From Candidatus Tariuqbacter arcticus (GTDB lineage: Bacteria; Electryoneota; Tariuqbacteria; Tariuqbacterales; Tariuqbacteraceae): a stretch of DNA of 5,653 bases. A model generated the notes under the pieces. That model worked only from the letters and a program-made list of their open reading frames with translations. It did not search any database and was not told the DNA's origin. The DNA lies in the NCBI GenBank assembly GCA_013202315.1, contig JABMRZ010000005.1, positions 1 through 5,653 of the forward strand, in the 5' to 3' direction. Shown one piece after another: positions 1 through 5,653 of the stretch. How positions within the stretch are numbered: position 1 is the stretch's first letter; each line of letters starts with the position of its first letter. A program made the position numbers and the translations under genes.

Positions 1-72
1 GGGAAACCCAGCCCTTACAAGATTGGGACAACAATTAATGTGGCTTATTATAAACCAATAAATGATAGGTGA
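1..72 (+). CDS. possible 3' end of an upstream gene (partial, uncertain)
   Basis: Reading from base 1, frame 1 stays open for 23 codons and ends at TGA 70-72. The residues alternate polar and hydrophobic types (a stretch reading KIGTTINVAYYKP), which could be a terminal beta strand of a larger protein. No start codon is visible because the window begins inside the frame. Twenty-three open codons occur by chance about one time in three, and the opposite strand is also open here, so this is only a possibility. No function can be assigned. Confidence 0.2.
   Translation, partial: GKPSPYKIGTTINVAYYKPINDR
23..51 (+). promoter_or_regulatory. weak sigma70-like promoter candidate upstream of uvrC
   Basis: TTGGGA at 23-28 matches 4 of 6 bases of the -35 consensus. 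TATTAT at 46-51 matches 5 of 6 of the -10 consensus. The spacer is 17 nt. It would give a leader of roughly 100 nt before the uvrC start. The region is AT-rich, so such matches arise easily, and it overlaps the possible end of an upstream gene. No better promoter was found between 73 and 160. Confidence 0.22.
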
Positions 73-107
73 CCAGCGACAAAATCAAATAACTCGCAGT
101 CCGCCTG

Positions 108-139
108 CTTAAAGTATAAAAGCGTGAAAGTGTGAAGGA
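108..139 (-). repeat. degenerate octamer tandem array, inverted relative to the array before purL
   Basis: Four 8-nt units can be read on the plus strand: CTTAAAGT (108-115), ATAAAAGC (116-123), GTGAAAGT (124-131) and GTGAAGGA (132-139). They are the reverse complement, in matching order, of the units at 3195-3234. Across 32 aligned positions 27 agree, and the core 111-136 agrees at 25 of 26. It ends 21 nt before the uvrC start codon. The two unit types (ATAAAAGT and GTGAAAGT) lie in the same order in both arrays, so shared origin is more likely than chance. The role is unknown. Confidence 0.65.
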
Positions 140-145
140 TTCACA
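131..145 (+). promoter_or_regulatory. small hairpin with GGA in its loop, upstream of uvrC
   Basis: TGTGAA (131-136) and TTCACA (140-145) are perfect reverse complements around the 3-nt loop GGA (137-139). The only Shine-Dalgarno-like string before uvrC, GAAGGA at 134-139, lies partly in the stem and partly in the loop, and ends 21 nt before the TTG start. That is too far for normal pairing. The stem is only 6 bp with few GC pairs, so it is weak. A role in setting uvrC translation is conjecture; the hairpin may simply be a by-product of the repeat array it overlaps. Confidence 0.25.
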
Positions 146-160
146 GTAGATAAAGTAATA

Positions 161-1993
161 TTGAATCCCGGTATTCAGCATAAACTGCAAAACCTGCCCC
201 TTTTACCCGGAGTCTATCTTTACAAGAATGATAAGGGCAAGGTTATATATGTCGGTAAAGCGAGGATATTGCGCAATCGGGTAAAATCATACTTCACCGG
301 CGGTCCTGATGGGCGCGCGCAGTATGAAGCGCTGGTGGAATCCATTGACGACCTTGAAGTGATAATAACCGAAACCGAAGTGGAAGCGCTCATTCTGGAA
401 GCCAATTTGATCAAGCGCTACCGGCCCAAGTTCAATGTATTTTTTCGTGATGATAAGTTCTTTCCTTTTCTCAAAGTTACCAAAGAGCCGTATCCAAGAG
501 CATTCCTCACCCGGAAGGTGCTTAAAGACGGCAGCGAATATCACGGTCCCTTCACCGAAGTCGGACAGGTGAGACGCCTGATTAAAATATTCAAGGGCGC
601 GTTCCAGATTCGTAATTGTAATCTTGATATAACCCCGGACAGTAGTACGAAACATAAGGTTTGCCTTGATTACCATATCGGCTTATGCGGGGGACCTTGT
701 GAAGGATTGGTGAATGCTGAGGATTACCGCCATAATGTCCGCCGATTGTTGAGTCTGGTTAAAGGGAATGTTTCCGTAGTGGTCAAAGAGCTTAAGGGCG
801 ATATGAACCGAGCTTCAGTTGAGCTTCGCTTCGAGGAAGCCGCCGTCTATCGGGACCGCTTGAAAGTTGTGGAAGAATTCGCCGCCCGGCAGACTATCAT
901 CTTCCCGGACAATGTCGACCGGGATGTCTTCGGATTGGCGCGGGAGGATGATGATGGATGCGTCGCTCTGATTAAAGTCCGCGAAGGCAGGGTGCAGGGC
1001 AGAGAACATTTCTACCTTAAAGGCTCTTCGATAAAAACGGAAGATGAAATAATATCTTCGTTCATCAAGCAGTATTATTATTCCAGCGATTTTGTGCCCA
1101 GAGAATTATTCCTGCCGGTAGAGCCGGAAGATAAGGAGCTGCTGATTGTGTGGCTGCGGGATAAGAGAAATGGCGCTGTCGAAATGTGTACCCCAAAACG
1201 CGGAAATAAAATTAAACTCCTTCGTCTGGCGGCGGTTAATGCGGAATTACTGCTGGGTGAAAAGCGTAGGGAAACTGAATCGCGTGATAGGATACCTCAT
1301 TCGTTGAAGGCGCTACAAGAAAGCTTGGATTTGCCAAATGCGCCCCGGACTATCGAAGCTTTCGACATCTCCAACATTTCCGGAACCTTTCCCGTAGCTT
1401 CAATGGTGTTTTTCCGAGACGGGAAGCCGGTGAAATCACAATATCGCAGATTCAATATCAAAACGGTCGAAGGCGTCAATGACTTCGCTATGATGGCTGA
1501 GGCGGTGAAACGGCGTTATTCACGCTTGCTTAAGGAAGAGAAGGAGCTTCCGGACTTAATTCTGGTGGATGGCGGTAAGGGACAGCTTTCCGCCGCCTTT
1601 GCGAGTATAAGGGACTTGGGAATCACCGATTTGCCCATCATAGGCTTGGCGAAGCGGCTGGAGGAAGTCTATACACCTTTTGATTCAATGCCTTACAATT
1701 TGCCCAAGACCTCTTCAGCGCTGCGGCTGCTCCAGCGCATTCGTGATGAGGCACATCGATTCGCTATCGTTCATCACCGAACCCGCCGGGAGAGATCGGG
1801 TTTCAAATCCACTTTGGACAGCATTCCCGGAGTGGGTGAAATGAGGAAGAAAATACTACTGAAGCATTTCGGCTCGATTAAAAGAATCGCGTCAGCCTCG
1901 GCGGATGAATTATCTTCTATCGATGGAATCGATAAACGCACCGTTCAAGCCATTAGAACTTATTTCCTGAATTATGCAGAACACTCAAAATAG
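161..1993 (+). CDS. uvrC: UvrABC excinuclease subunit C
   Basis: UvrC makes both incisions flanking a lesion after UvrA and UvrB have located it, in cytoplasmic nucleotide excision repair. The 610-residue product has the full family layout. The GIY-YIG nuclease domain (about 12-95) has G17-V-Y19, Y30-V-G32, R38/R40 and probable catalytic E80 in the LEANLIK motif. Four cysteines (C153, C168, C176, C180) match the spacing of the iron-sulfur ligands described for E. coli UvrC. The UVR motif that contacts UvrB is at about 209-245. The RNase H-like endonuclease half carries D402 (AFDISN), D470 (LVDGGKGQ) and H532 (RDEAHRF). A double helix-hairpin-helix DNA-binding region spans about 550-605. TTG 161 is the only usual start after the in-frame stop TGA 125-127, and it places the GIY motif at the normal depth. 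No strong Shine-Dalgarno lies at normal spacing. No truncation or missing key residue is seen. Confidence 0.98.
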   Translation: MNPGIQHKLQNLPLLPGVYLYKNDKGKVIYVGKARILRNRVKSYFTGGPDGRAQYEALVESIDDLEVIITETEVEALILEANLIKRYRPKFNVFFRDDKFFPFLKVTKEPYPRAFLTRKVLKDGSEYHGPFTEVGQVRRLIKIFKGAFQIRNCNLDITPDSSTKHKVCLDYHIGLCGGPCEGLVNAEDYRHNVRRLLSLVKGNVSVVVKELKGDMNRASVELRFEEAAVYRDRLKVVEEFAARQTIIFPDNVDRDVFGLAREDDDGCVALIKVREGRVQGREHFYLKGSSIKTEDEIISSFIKQYYYSSDFVPRELFLPVEPEDKELLIVWLRDKRNGAVEMCTPKRGNKIKLLRLAAVNAELLLGEKRRETESRDRIPHSLKALQESLDLPNAPRTIEAFDISNISGTFPVASMVFFRDGKPVKSQYRRFNIKTVEGVNDFAMMAEAVKRRYSRLLKEEKELPDLILVDGGKGQLSAAFASIRDLGITDLPIIGLAKRLEEVYTPFDSMPYNLPKTSSALRLLQRIRDEAHRFAIVHHRTRRERSGFKSTLDSIPGVGEMRKKILLKHFGSIKRIASASADELSSIDGIDKRTVQAIRTYFLNYAEHSK

Positions 1994-2008
1994 AGAAAGG
2001 CGGGTAAA

Positions 2009-3187
2009 ATGAAAACATTGCCCACTCCGAATATAAATGAACTTAAATCGCTGTCATTCTTCTCTGTATTTAACGAAGAGGAAATCGAACAGATTCGTGA
2101 TTTCATTGAGAACCGCTTATATAAAAAAGATGAAATCATCATCTCTGAGGAGGAAATTGGTGATTTATTGTTCATCCTATTGCGGGGTACGGTCAGTATT
2201 ATTAAGAACATCGACGGCGGCGAGGAGGTTTTAAACACTATAGACAAACCGGGTGGATTTTTCGGCGAGATGTCTATAATTGAAGACAAACCGAGAAGCG
2301 CTGGTGCGGTGGCGGCGGAAGACTATGAATTATTAACAATTGAAAAGGACAATTTCCTCGCTTTAGTCAAGCAATTTCCCGATTTATCGATGCATATTGC
2401 GGTCTCTATCGCCAACTACCTTAGACAAACGGATATGAAACTTATCAACATATTTAAGCAGAAGAATCGTGAGATTGAAACCGCTTATTATAAACTCCAA
2501 GCAGCTCAAGAAGAATTAGTACGGCGGGAACGGCTTTCAACCGTAGGCAAACTCGCTTCTTCCATCGTTCACGACATCAAAAACCCAATGACCGCCATCA
2601 GAGGCTACGCAGAGTTAATCAAAGGCGGGGGATATTCAACTAAAAAGACAGCCAAATTCGCTGTAAACATTATGAACGAAGTCGACCGGTTCTTGGCGAT
2701 GACACAGGAACTGTTGACCTTTGCCACCGGTGAAACCGGGCTTAAGCGGGATAAGATTAATCTACGCGATTTTATTATGGAAATGGTCGAAAGTATCGAA
2801 CAGCAGTTCATTGACCGGGGACATCAAGTAAAATGCAGAATCGATTATGATGTAAATGTTTTCATCGACGCAAATAGATTCAGACGTGCCCTGGAAAATA
2901 TCTGCTATAACGCCCTCGACGCTATGCAGGAAAAAGGGACTTTCACTATTGAAGCTCATTCAACGGACTTTGGGATAAAATTGCTGCTTGCTGATAGCGG
3001 GTGCGGAATGATAGATATTGTGAAAACACATATCTTCGATGAATTCTTTTCGCATGGTAAAAGTCATGGAACCGGATTGGGCTTATCAATCACTAAAAGA
3101 ATCGTCGAAGAACATAACGGCTCAATAAAAGTTGACAGTGAAGTCGATGAAGGAACTAAATTCACCATTATATTCCCGGCTAATTGA
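2009..3187 (+). CDS. soluble sensor histidine kinase with N-terminal cyclic-nucleotide-binding domain
   Basis: This is a 392-residue cytoplasmic kinase with no signal peptide or membrane segment. Residues about 12-140 form a CRP-like cyclic-nucleotide-binding domain. Its phosphate-binding cassette keeps G86-E87 and R96-S97, the Glu and Arg that contact the ribose and cyclic phosphate in CRP and PKA, so ligand binding is plausible. A charged helical linker (about 145-176) leads to the HisKA domain, with phospho-acceptor H188 in HDIKNP; D189 and N192 fit the phosphatase-type D-x-x-N pattern. The HATPase domain has N297/N301 (N box), D329-S-G-C-G333 (G1), an FDEFF F-box from F343 and GTGLGL at 354-359 (G2). 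All catalytic boxes are intact. ATG 2009 follows AAAGG (1996-2000) by 8 nt and the uvrC stop by 15 nt, suggesting cotranscription. No receiver domain or response regulator is present, so target and ligand are unknown. Sampled stretches are more AT-rich than purL. Confidence 0.95.
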   Translation: MKTLPTPNINELKSLSFFSVFNEEEIEQIRDFIENRLYKKDEIIISEEEIGDLLFILLRGTVSIIKNIDGGEEVLNTIDKPGGFFGEMSIIEDKPRSAGAVAAEDYELLTIEKDNFLALVKQFPDLSMHIAVSIANYLRQTDMKLINIFKQKNREIETAYYKLQAAQEELVRRERLSTVGKLASSIVHDIKNPMTAIRGYAELIKGGGYSTKKTAKFAVNIMNEVDRFLAMTQELLTFATGETGLKRDKINLRDFIMEMVESIEQQFIDRGHQVKCRIDYDVNVFIDANRFRRALENICYNALDAMQEKGTFTIEAHSTDFGIKLLLADSGCGMIDIVKTHIFDEFFSHGKSHGTGLGLSITKRIVEEHNGSIKVDSEVDEGTKFTIIFPAN

Positions 3188-3194
3188 CCATTAT

Positions 3195-3234
3195 TCTTTC
3201 ACACTTTCACACTTTCACACTTTTATACTTTTAT
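3195..3234 (+). repeat. five-unit octamer tandem array between the kinase gene and purL
   Basis: Five contiguous 8-nt units fill most of the 60-nt gap: TCTTTCAC (3195-3202), ACTTTCAC (3203-3210), ACTTTCAC (3211-3218), ACTTTTAT (3219-3226) and ACTTTTAT (3227-3234). The array runs straight into AAGGA, the purL ribosome binding site. Its reverse complement matches the array upstream of uvrC. The plus-strand copy is pyrimidine-rich and has no self-complementary stem, so it is not a terminator. A change in unit number would not move the binding site relative to the start codon, because the array lies wholly upstream of both. Confidence 0.85.
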
Positions 3235-3239
3235 AAGGA
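3235..3239 (+). promoter_or_regulatory. Shine-Dalgarno sequence fixing the TTG start of purL
   Basis: AAGGA is followed by 8 nt and then TTG 3248, near-ideal spacing. This supports TTG rather than the nearby ATG 3241, which lies in another frame, is only 1 nt from AAGGA and reaches a stop after 19 codons. Confidence 0.75.
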
Positions 3240-3247
3240 TATGTTTA

Positions 3248-5449
3248 TTGAACGACCCCGTTGTAACCCTGGAACTTGCCCTAGAACACGGTTTGAGTGA
3301 AGAGGAGTATCAGCGCATCATAGACATCCTGGGCAGAGTCCCTTCATATACAGAGCTGGGCATTTTTTCAGTGATGTGGTCTGAACACTGCTCATATAAG
3401 AATTCCATCGCCGAGCTGAAGAAATTGCCTCGCGAAGGGGAACATCTCCTCGTCGGCGCGGGTGAAGAAAACGCCGGTTTAGTGGACATCGGGGATGGTT
3501 TGGCTGTGGCTTTCAAGATTGAATCTCACAATCATCCTTCAGCGTTGGAACCCTATCAGGGCGCCGCCACCGGGGTAGGGGGGATTATGCGTGATATCTT
3601 CAGTATGGGCGCTCGCCCCATCGCCGGGCTTGATTCTTTGCGTTTCGGTTCCTTAGACGACCCTCACACCAGGTATCTGTTCGATGGAGTTGTTTCAGGC
3701 ATAGCCGATTACGGAAACTGCCTGGGAATTCCGACAGTCGCCGGTGAAGTATATTTCGAGGAATCCTATCGCGGCAACCCATTGATTAATGTGATGACAG
3801 TCGGAGTTGTTAAAACAGAGAGGATTATCCGGGCTACATCAGGCTCGCCGGGGAATTCAGTCTTTATCGTTGGTTCCGCCACGGGCAGAGACGGAATACA
3901 CGGCGCCACCTTCGCCTCAGAAGAATTGGATGAACAATCGGCAGAGGACCGCTCTTCGGTTCAAGTCGGCGACCCTTTCACGGAAAAACTCCTGCTGGAA
4001 GCCACCTTGGAAATCGCTAAAAAGGGCGCGGCAGTGGGCGTTCAGGATATGGGAGCTGCGGGGATAACCTGTTCCACTTCTGAAATGTCCGCTCGAGGAA
4101 ACACAGGAATGGAGATTGATTTAGACTTGGTACACCTGCGCGAAGATGGTATGACCCCCTATGAAATAATGCTGTCAGAATCACAGGAACGGATGCTGAT
4201 TGTCTGCCAACCGGAAGAGGAAGACGAATTACTTGACATCATCCACAAGTGGGAATTACCCGCGGTTAAGATTGGGCGCACCACTGATGACGGCATGCTC
4301 CGAGTGTTGTTCAAGGGGGAGGCTGCGGCTGAAATTCCCGCCTGGCATTTGGTCTTAGGCGGCGGAGCGCCGGTTTACCAACGCGGATATAAAAAACCTG
4401 ACTATATCGAAGAACTTCGATCATTTGACCCAAGAAGCCTGGCTGAAGTCGACCCTGAAACCGCCTTACGGAAGCTTCTTGCTTACCCTGATATTGCCTG
4501 CAAAGCTTCGGTTTACCATCAATACGACCACAGCGTCCGCGCCGGAACGGTCATTGAACCCGGATTCGCCGATGCGGCGGTAATCCGAATCCCCGGTTCC
4601 AACAGGGGCTTGGCGATGAAGACCGACGGCAACGGCAGGATAACTTACCTTGACCCGTATATAGGAGGAGCCTGGGCGGTTAGTGAAGCCGCTCGTAATG
4701 TGGTCTGCGCCGGAGGGAAACCGGTAGCGATTACCAACTGCCTCAATTTCGGCAATCCCTACAAGCCTGAAATCTTCTATCAATTCCGTGAAGCGGTGAG
4801 GGGAATGGGCGATGCCTGCAGAGCGCTGGGCACCCCGGTAACCGGCGGAAATGTTTCCTTCTACAATGAAAATCCCGATGGCGCGGTTTATCCCACCCCG
4901 GTTATCGGAATGTTGGGGCTTTTAGACAATCTCGATCAGGCTACTTCTATGGCATTTCAGAATGACGGCGATGTTGTGGTTCTCCTGGGAAAAGGGAATT
5001 TGAAATTGGGTGGAAGTTCATATCTGAAGGCGCTCGCCGGTAAAATCGCCGGAAAACTGCCCTATCTCGACTTACAAGCCGAGAGACGCCTCCAGGATTT
5101 ACTACTAATGGCGATAAAATCCGGCATAATCAATTCCGCTCACGATATTTCCGACGGCGGTCTGGCTGTTACCCTGGCGGAATGCTGTATCTGCGGACGA
5201 GAAGAACGATTGGGGGTAATGGTCGAACTTGACGATATATCGGTAAATGCGCTCTTCTCCGAAGCGCCTTCGCGAGCGGTGGTATCGGTCAATAACGATG
5301 ACCTGGTAGAATTGATGATGATGTGCGATGATTACAATGTTCCCTTCCTGCCAATCGGGATGGTATGCAGCGATTATCTTCAAATTGGAGATGCGGTGAT
5401 GATAATGGTGGACGAAATGGCGGAATTATATTTCAATGCTCTGAAATGA
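3248..5449 (+). CDS. purL: phosphoribosylformylglycinamidine synthase subunit PurL (small type)
   Basis: PurL catalyses the ATP-dependent amination of FGAR to FGAM, the fourth step of de novo purine synthesis, in the cytoplasm. At 733 residues it matches the small Bacillus/Thermotoga form (about 600-750), which lacks the glutaminase domain and works with separate PurQ and PurS; neither is in this window. Visible family motifs are W44-S-E-H47-C-S-Y-K, E92-S-H-N-H-P-S with the following glycine-rich GAATGVGGIMRD, GRDGIHGA from G213, GVQDMGAAG from G264, and HDISDGGLA from H632. These trace the duplicated PurM-like (AIR synthetase) fold: two N-type and two C-type domains in tandem. TTG 3248 is the only usual start between the preceding in-frame TGA (3185-3187, the kinase stop) and the conserved N-terminal region. 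Only 60 nt separate it from the kinase gene, and no terminator or purine riboswitch lies between. The product looks intact. Confidence 0.98.
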   Translation: MNDPVVTLELALEHGLSEEEYQRIIDILGRVPSYTELGIFSVMWSEHCSYKNSIAELKKLPREGEHLLVGAGEENAGLVDIGDGLAVAFKIESHNHPSALEPYQGAATGVGGIMRDIFSMGARPIAGLDSLRFGSLDDPHTRYLFDGVVSGIADYGNCLGIPTVAGEVYFEESYRGNPLINVMTVGVVKTERIIRATSGSPGNSVFIVGSATGRDGIHGATFASEELDEQSAEDRSSVQVGDPFTEKLLLEATLEIAKKGAAVGVQDMGAAGITCSTSEMSARGNTGMEIDLDLVHLREDGMTPYEIMLSESQERMLIVCQPEEEDELLDIIHKWELPAVKIGRTTDDGMLRVLFKGEAAAEIPAWHLVLGGGAPVYQRGYKKPDYIEELRSFDPRSLAEVDPETALRKLLAYPDIACKASVYHQYDHSVRAGTVIEPGFADAAVIRIPGSNRGLAMKTDGNGRITYLDPYIGGAWAVSEAARNVVCAGGKPVAITNCLNFGNPYKPEIFYQFREAVRGMGDACRALGTPVTGGNVSFYNENPDGAVYPTPVIGMLGLLDNLDQATSMAFQNDGDVVVLLGKGNLKLGGSSYLKALAGKIAGKLPYLDLQAERRLQDLLLMAIKSGIINSAHDISDGGLAVTLAECCICGREERLGVMVELDDISVNALFSEAPSRAVVSVNNDDLVELMMMCDDYNVPFLPIGMVCSDYLQIGDAVMIMVDEMAELYFNALK

Positions 5450-5478
5450 GATAAGACCTGCAGTAAATAGACGATGAA

Positions 5479-5502
5479 GGTGGATTAGGAACCCACCCTA
5501 CA
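5479..5502. repeat. 24-nt hairpin repeat, copy 1
   Basis: GGTGGATT (5479-5486) can pair with AACCCACC (5490-5497) around a 3-nt loop, with one A-C mismatch; CTACA follows. It matches copy 2 (5540-5563) at 21 of 24 positions, and weaker similarity runs on for six more bases (25 of 30 overall). It lies 29 nt after the purL stop. It lacks a T-run, so it is not a standard terminator. It looks like a short dispersed palindromic element. Confidence 0.75.
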
Positions 5503-5539
5503 TACTAAGAATATCGAACAAGGAATGCTGAAGATTACT

Positions 5540-5563
5540 GGTGGGTTAAGAACTCACCCTACA
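5540..5563. repeat. 24-nt hairpin repeat, copy 2
   Basis: GGTGGGTT (5540-5547) pairs with AACTCACC (5551-5558) around the loop AAG, with one G-U wobble. It is in the same orientation as copy 1 and starts 61 nt after it. Two of its three differences from copy 1 fall in the stem, and pairing is kept or improved. Both copies point to a fully paired parent, GGTGGGTT with AACCCACC. Confidence 0.75.
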
Positions 5564-5571
5564 GTCTAATT

Positions 5572-5587
5572 TCAGGGTAAACCCTGA
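5572..5587. repeat. short perfect palindrome TCAGGG/CCCTGA
   Basis: TCAGGG (5572-5577) and CCCTGA (5582-5587) are perfect reverse complements around TAAA. The next hairpin begins directly after it. No T-run follows. The first bases of the window (GGGAAACCC, 1-9) resemble its centre, but they are too short to call a second copy. Confidence 0.5.
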
Positions 5588-5602
5588 TGCCGGTGTCCGG
5601 CA
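5588..5602. repeat. short GC-rich hairpin TGCCGG/CCGGCA
   Basis: TGCCGG (5588-5593) and CCGGCA (5597-5602) pair perfectly around TGT. It directly abuts the preceding palindrome, so the two would form tandem stem-loops. What follows is CAACTTAGAA, not a T-run, so it is at best an atypical terminator for purL transcripts. Confidence 0.5.
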
Positions 5603-5626
5603 CAACTTAGAATGATAATCAAGTTT

Positions 5627-5650
5627 CTGTCAGGTGAGGACATCTGACAG
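5627..5650. repeat. strong 10-bp hairpin near the right edge
   Basis: CTGTCAGGTG (5627-5636) pairs with CATCTGACAG (5641-5650) around the loop AGGA, giving nine Watson-Crick pairs and one G-U. It is the longest stem in the window. Neither strand shows a T-run after it within the visible sequence, and the window ends 3 nt later. It could be a dispersed palindromic repeat, or a terminator or operator for a gene beyond the edge. Confidence 0.55.
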
Positions 5651-5653
5651 CAC

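Noticed and set aside
1..9. GGGAAACCC as a copy of the palindrome at 5572-5587
   Set aside because: The shared portion is under ten bases with an altered loop and is cut by the window edge, so chance cannot be excluded.
287..676. 129-codon open frame on the minus strand inside uvrC, and similar ones opposite purL (4466-4783, 5105-5383) and opposite the uvrC/kinase junction (1972-2289)
   Set aside because: All lie opposite strongly conserved coding sequence, show no recognisable domain, and are expected shadows of the codon pattern on the other strand.
3195..3237. Promoter within the octamer array (TTCACA with TTTTAT, or TATACT)
   Set aside because: Matches come from the repeat itself and recur every 8 nt. 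The predicted start points would remove or nearly remove the purL Shine-Dalgarno sequence.
3188..3247. Purine riboswitch or terminator before purL
   Set aside because: The gap is only 60 nt, mostly octamer repeat, and has no self-complementary stem; it is too short for a purine aptamer plus expression platform.
3241..3300. ATG 3241 as the purL start
   Set aside because: It lies in a different frame from purL, meets a TGA after 19 codons, and is only 1 nt from the Shine-Dalgarno sequence.
5479..5563. Two similar 24-nt repeats 37 nt apart, like a minimal CRISPR repeat-spacer-repeat
   Set aside because: There are only two copies with three differences between them, further similarity continues into the supposed spacer, and no cas gene is present. 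A dispersed hairpin repeat explains it better.
5525..5569. Tiny open frame starting at ATG 5525 (14 codons) across hairpin copy 2
   Set aside because: It is very short, its AAGGA is immediately adjacent to the ATG, and it runs through the repeat; there is no sign of coding.

Overview
The window is a compact, all-plus-strand bacterial segment with three complete protein-coding genes and repeat-bearing gaps. In order these are uvrC (nucleotide excision repair endonuclease subunit), a soluble sensor histidine kinase with an N-terminal cyclic-nucleotide-binding domain, and purL (formylglycinamidine ribonucleotide synthase, small Bacillus-type form without a glutaminase domain). Moderate GC, two TTG starts, a small-type PurL and gaps rich in short palindromes and octamer repeats would fit an uncultured FCB-type lineage such as Zixibacteria or a relative. 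That placement is a guess from memory; the sequence only proves a bacterium.

Layout: positions 1-160 hold no complete gene, only a possible tail of an upstream gene (open to a TGA at 70-72), a weak promoter-like pair and a short octamer-repeat array. uvrC (161-1993) is followed after 15 nt by the kinase gene (2009-3187), which has its own Shine-Dalgarno sequence, so the two are probably cotranscribed. A 60-nt gap carries a second octamer array and a clear Shine-Dalgarno for the TTG start of purL (3248-5449). Positions 5450-5653 are non-coding and contain two copies of a 24-nt hairpin repeat plus three further, unrelated hairpins. No classic Rho-independent terminator (hairpin plus T-run) is visible anywhere.

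Functionally, uvrC and purL are ordinary housekeeping genes for DNA repair and de novo purine synthesis. The kinase is the only regulatory gene; it has no response regulator in the window, and its ligand and target are unknown. The most notable non-genic structure is that the uvrC-kinase pair is bracketed by inverted copies of the same octamer array (111-136 against 3206-3231, 25 of 26 bases complementary). I found no convincing new multi-gene system: there is no transposase, CRISPR array, toxin-antitoxin pair or defence gene.
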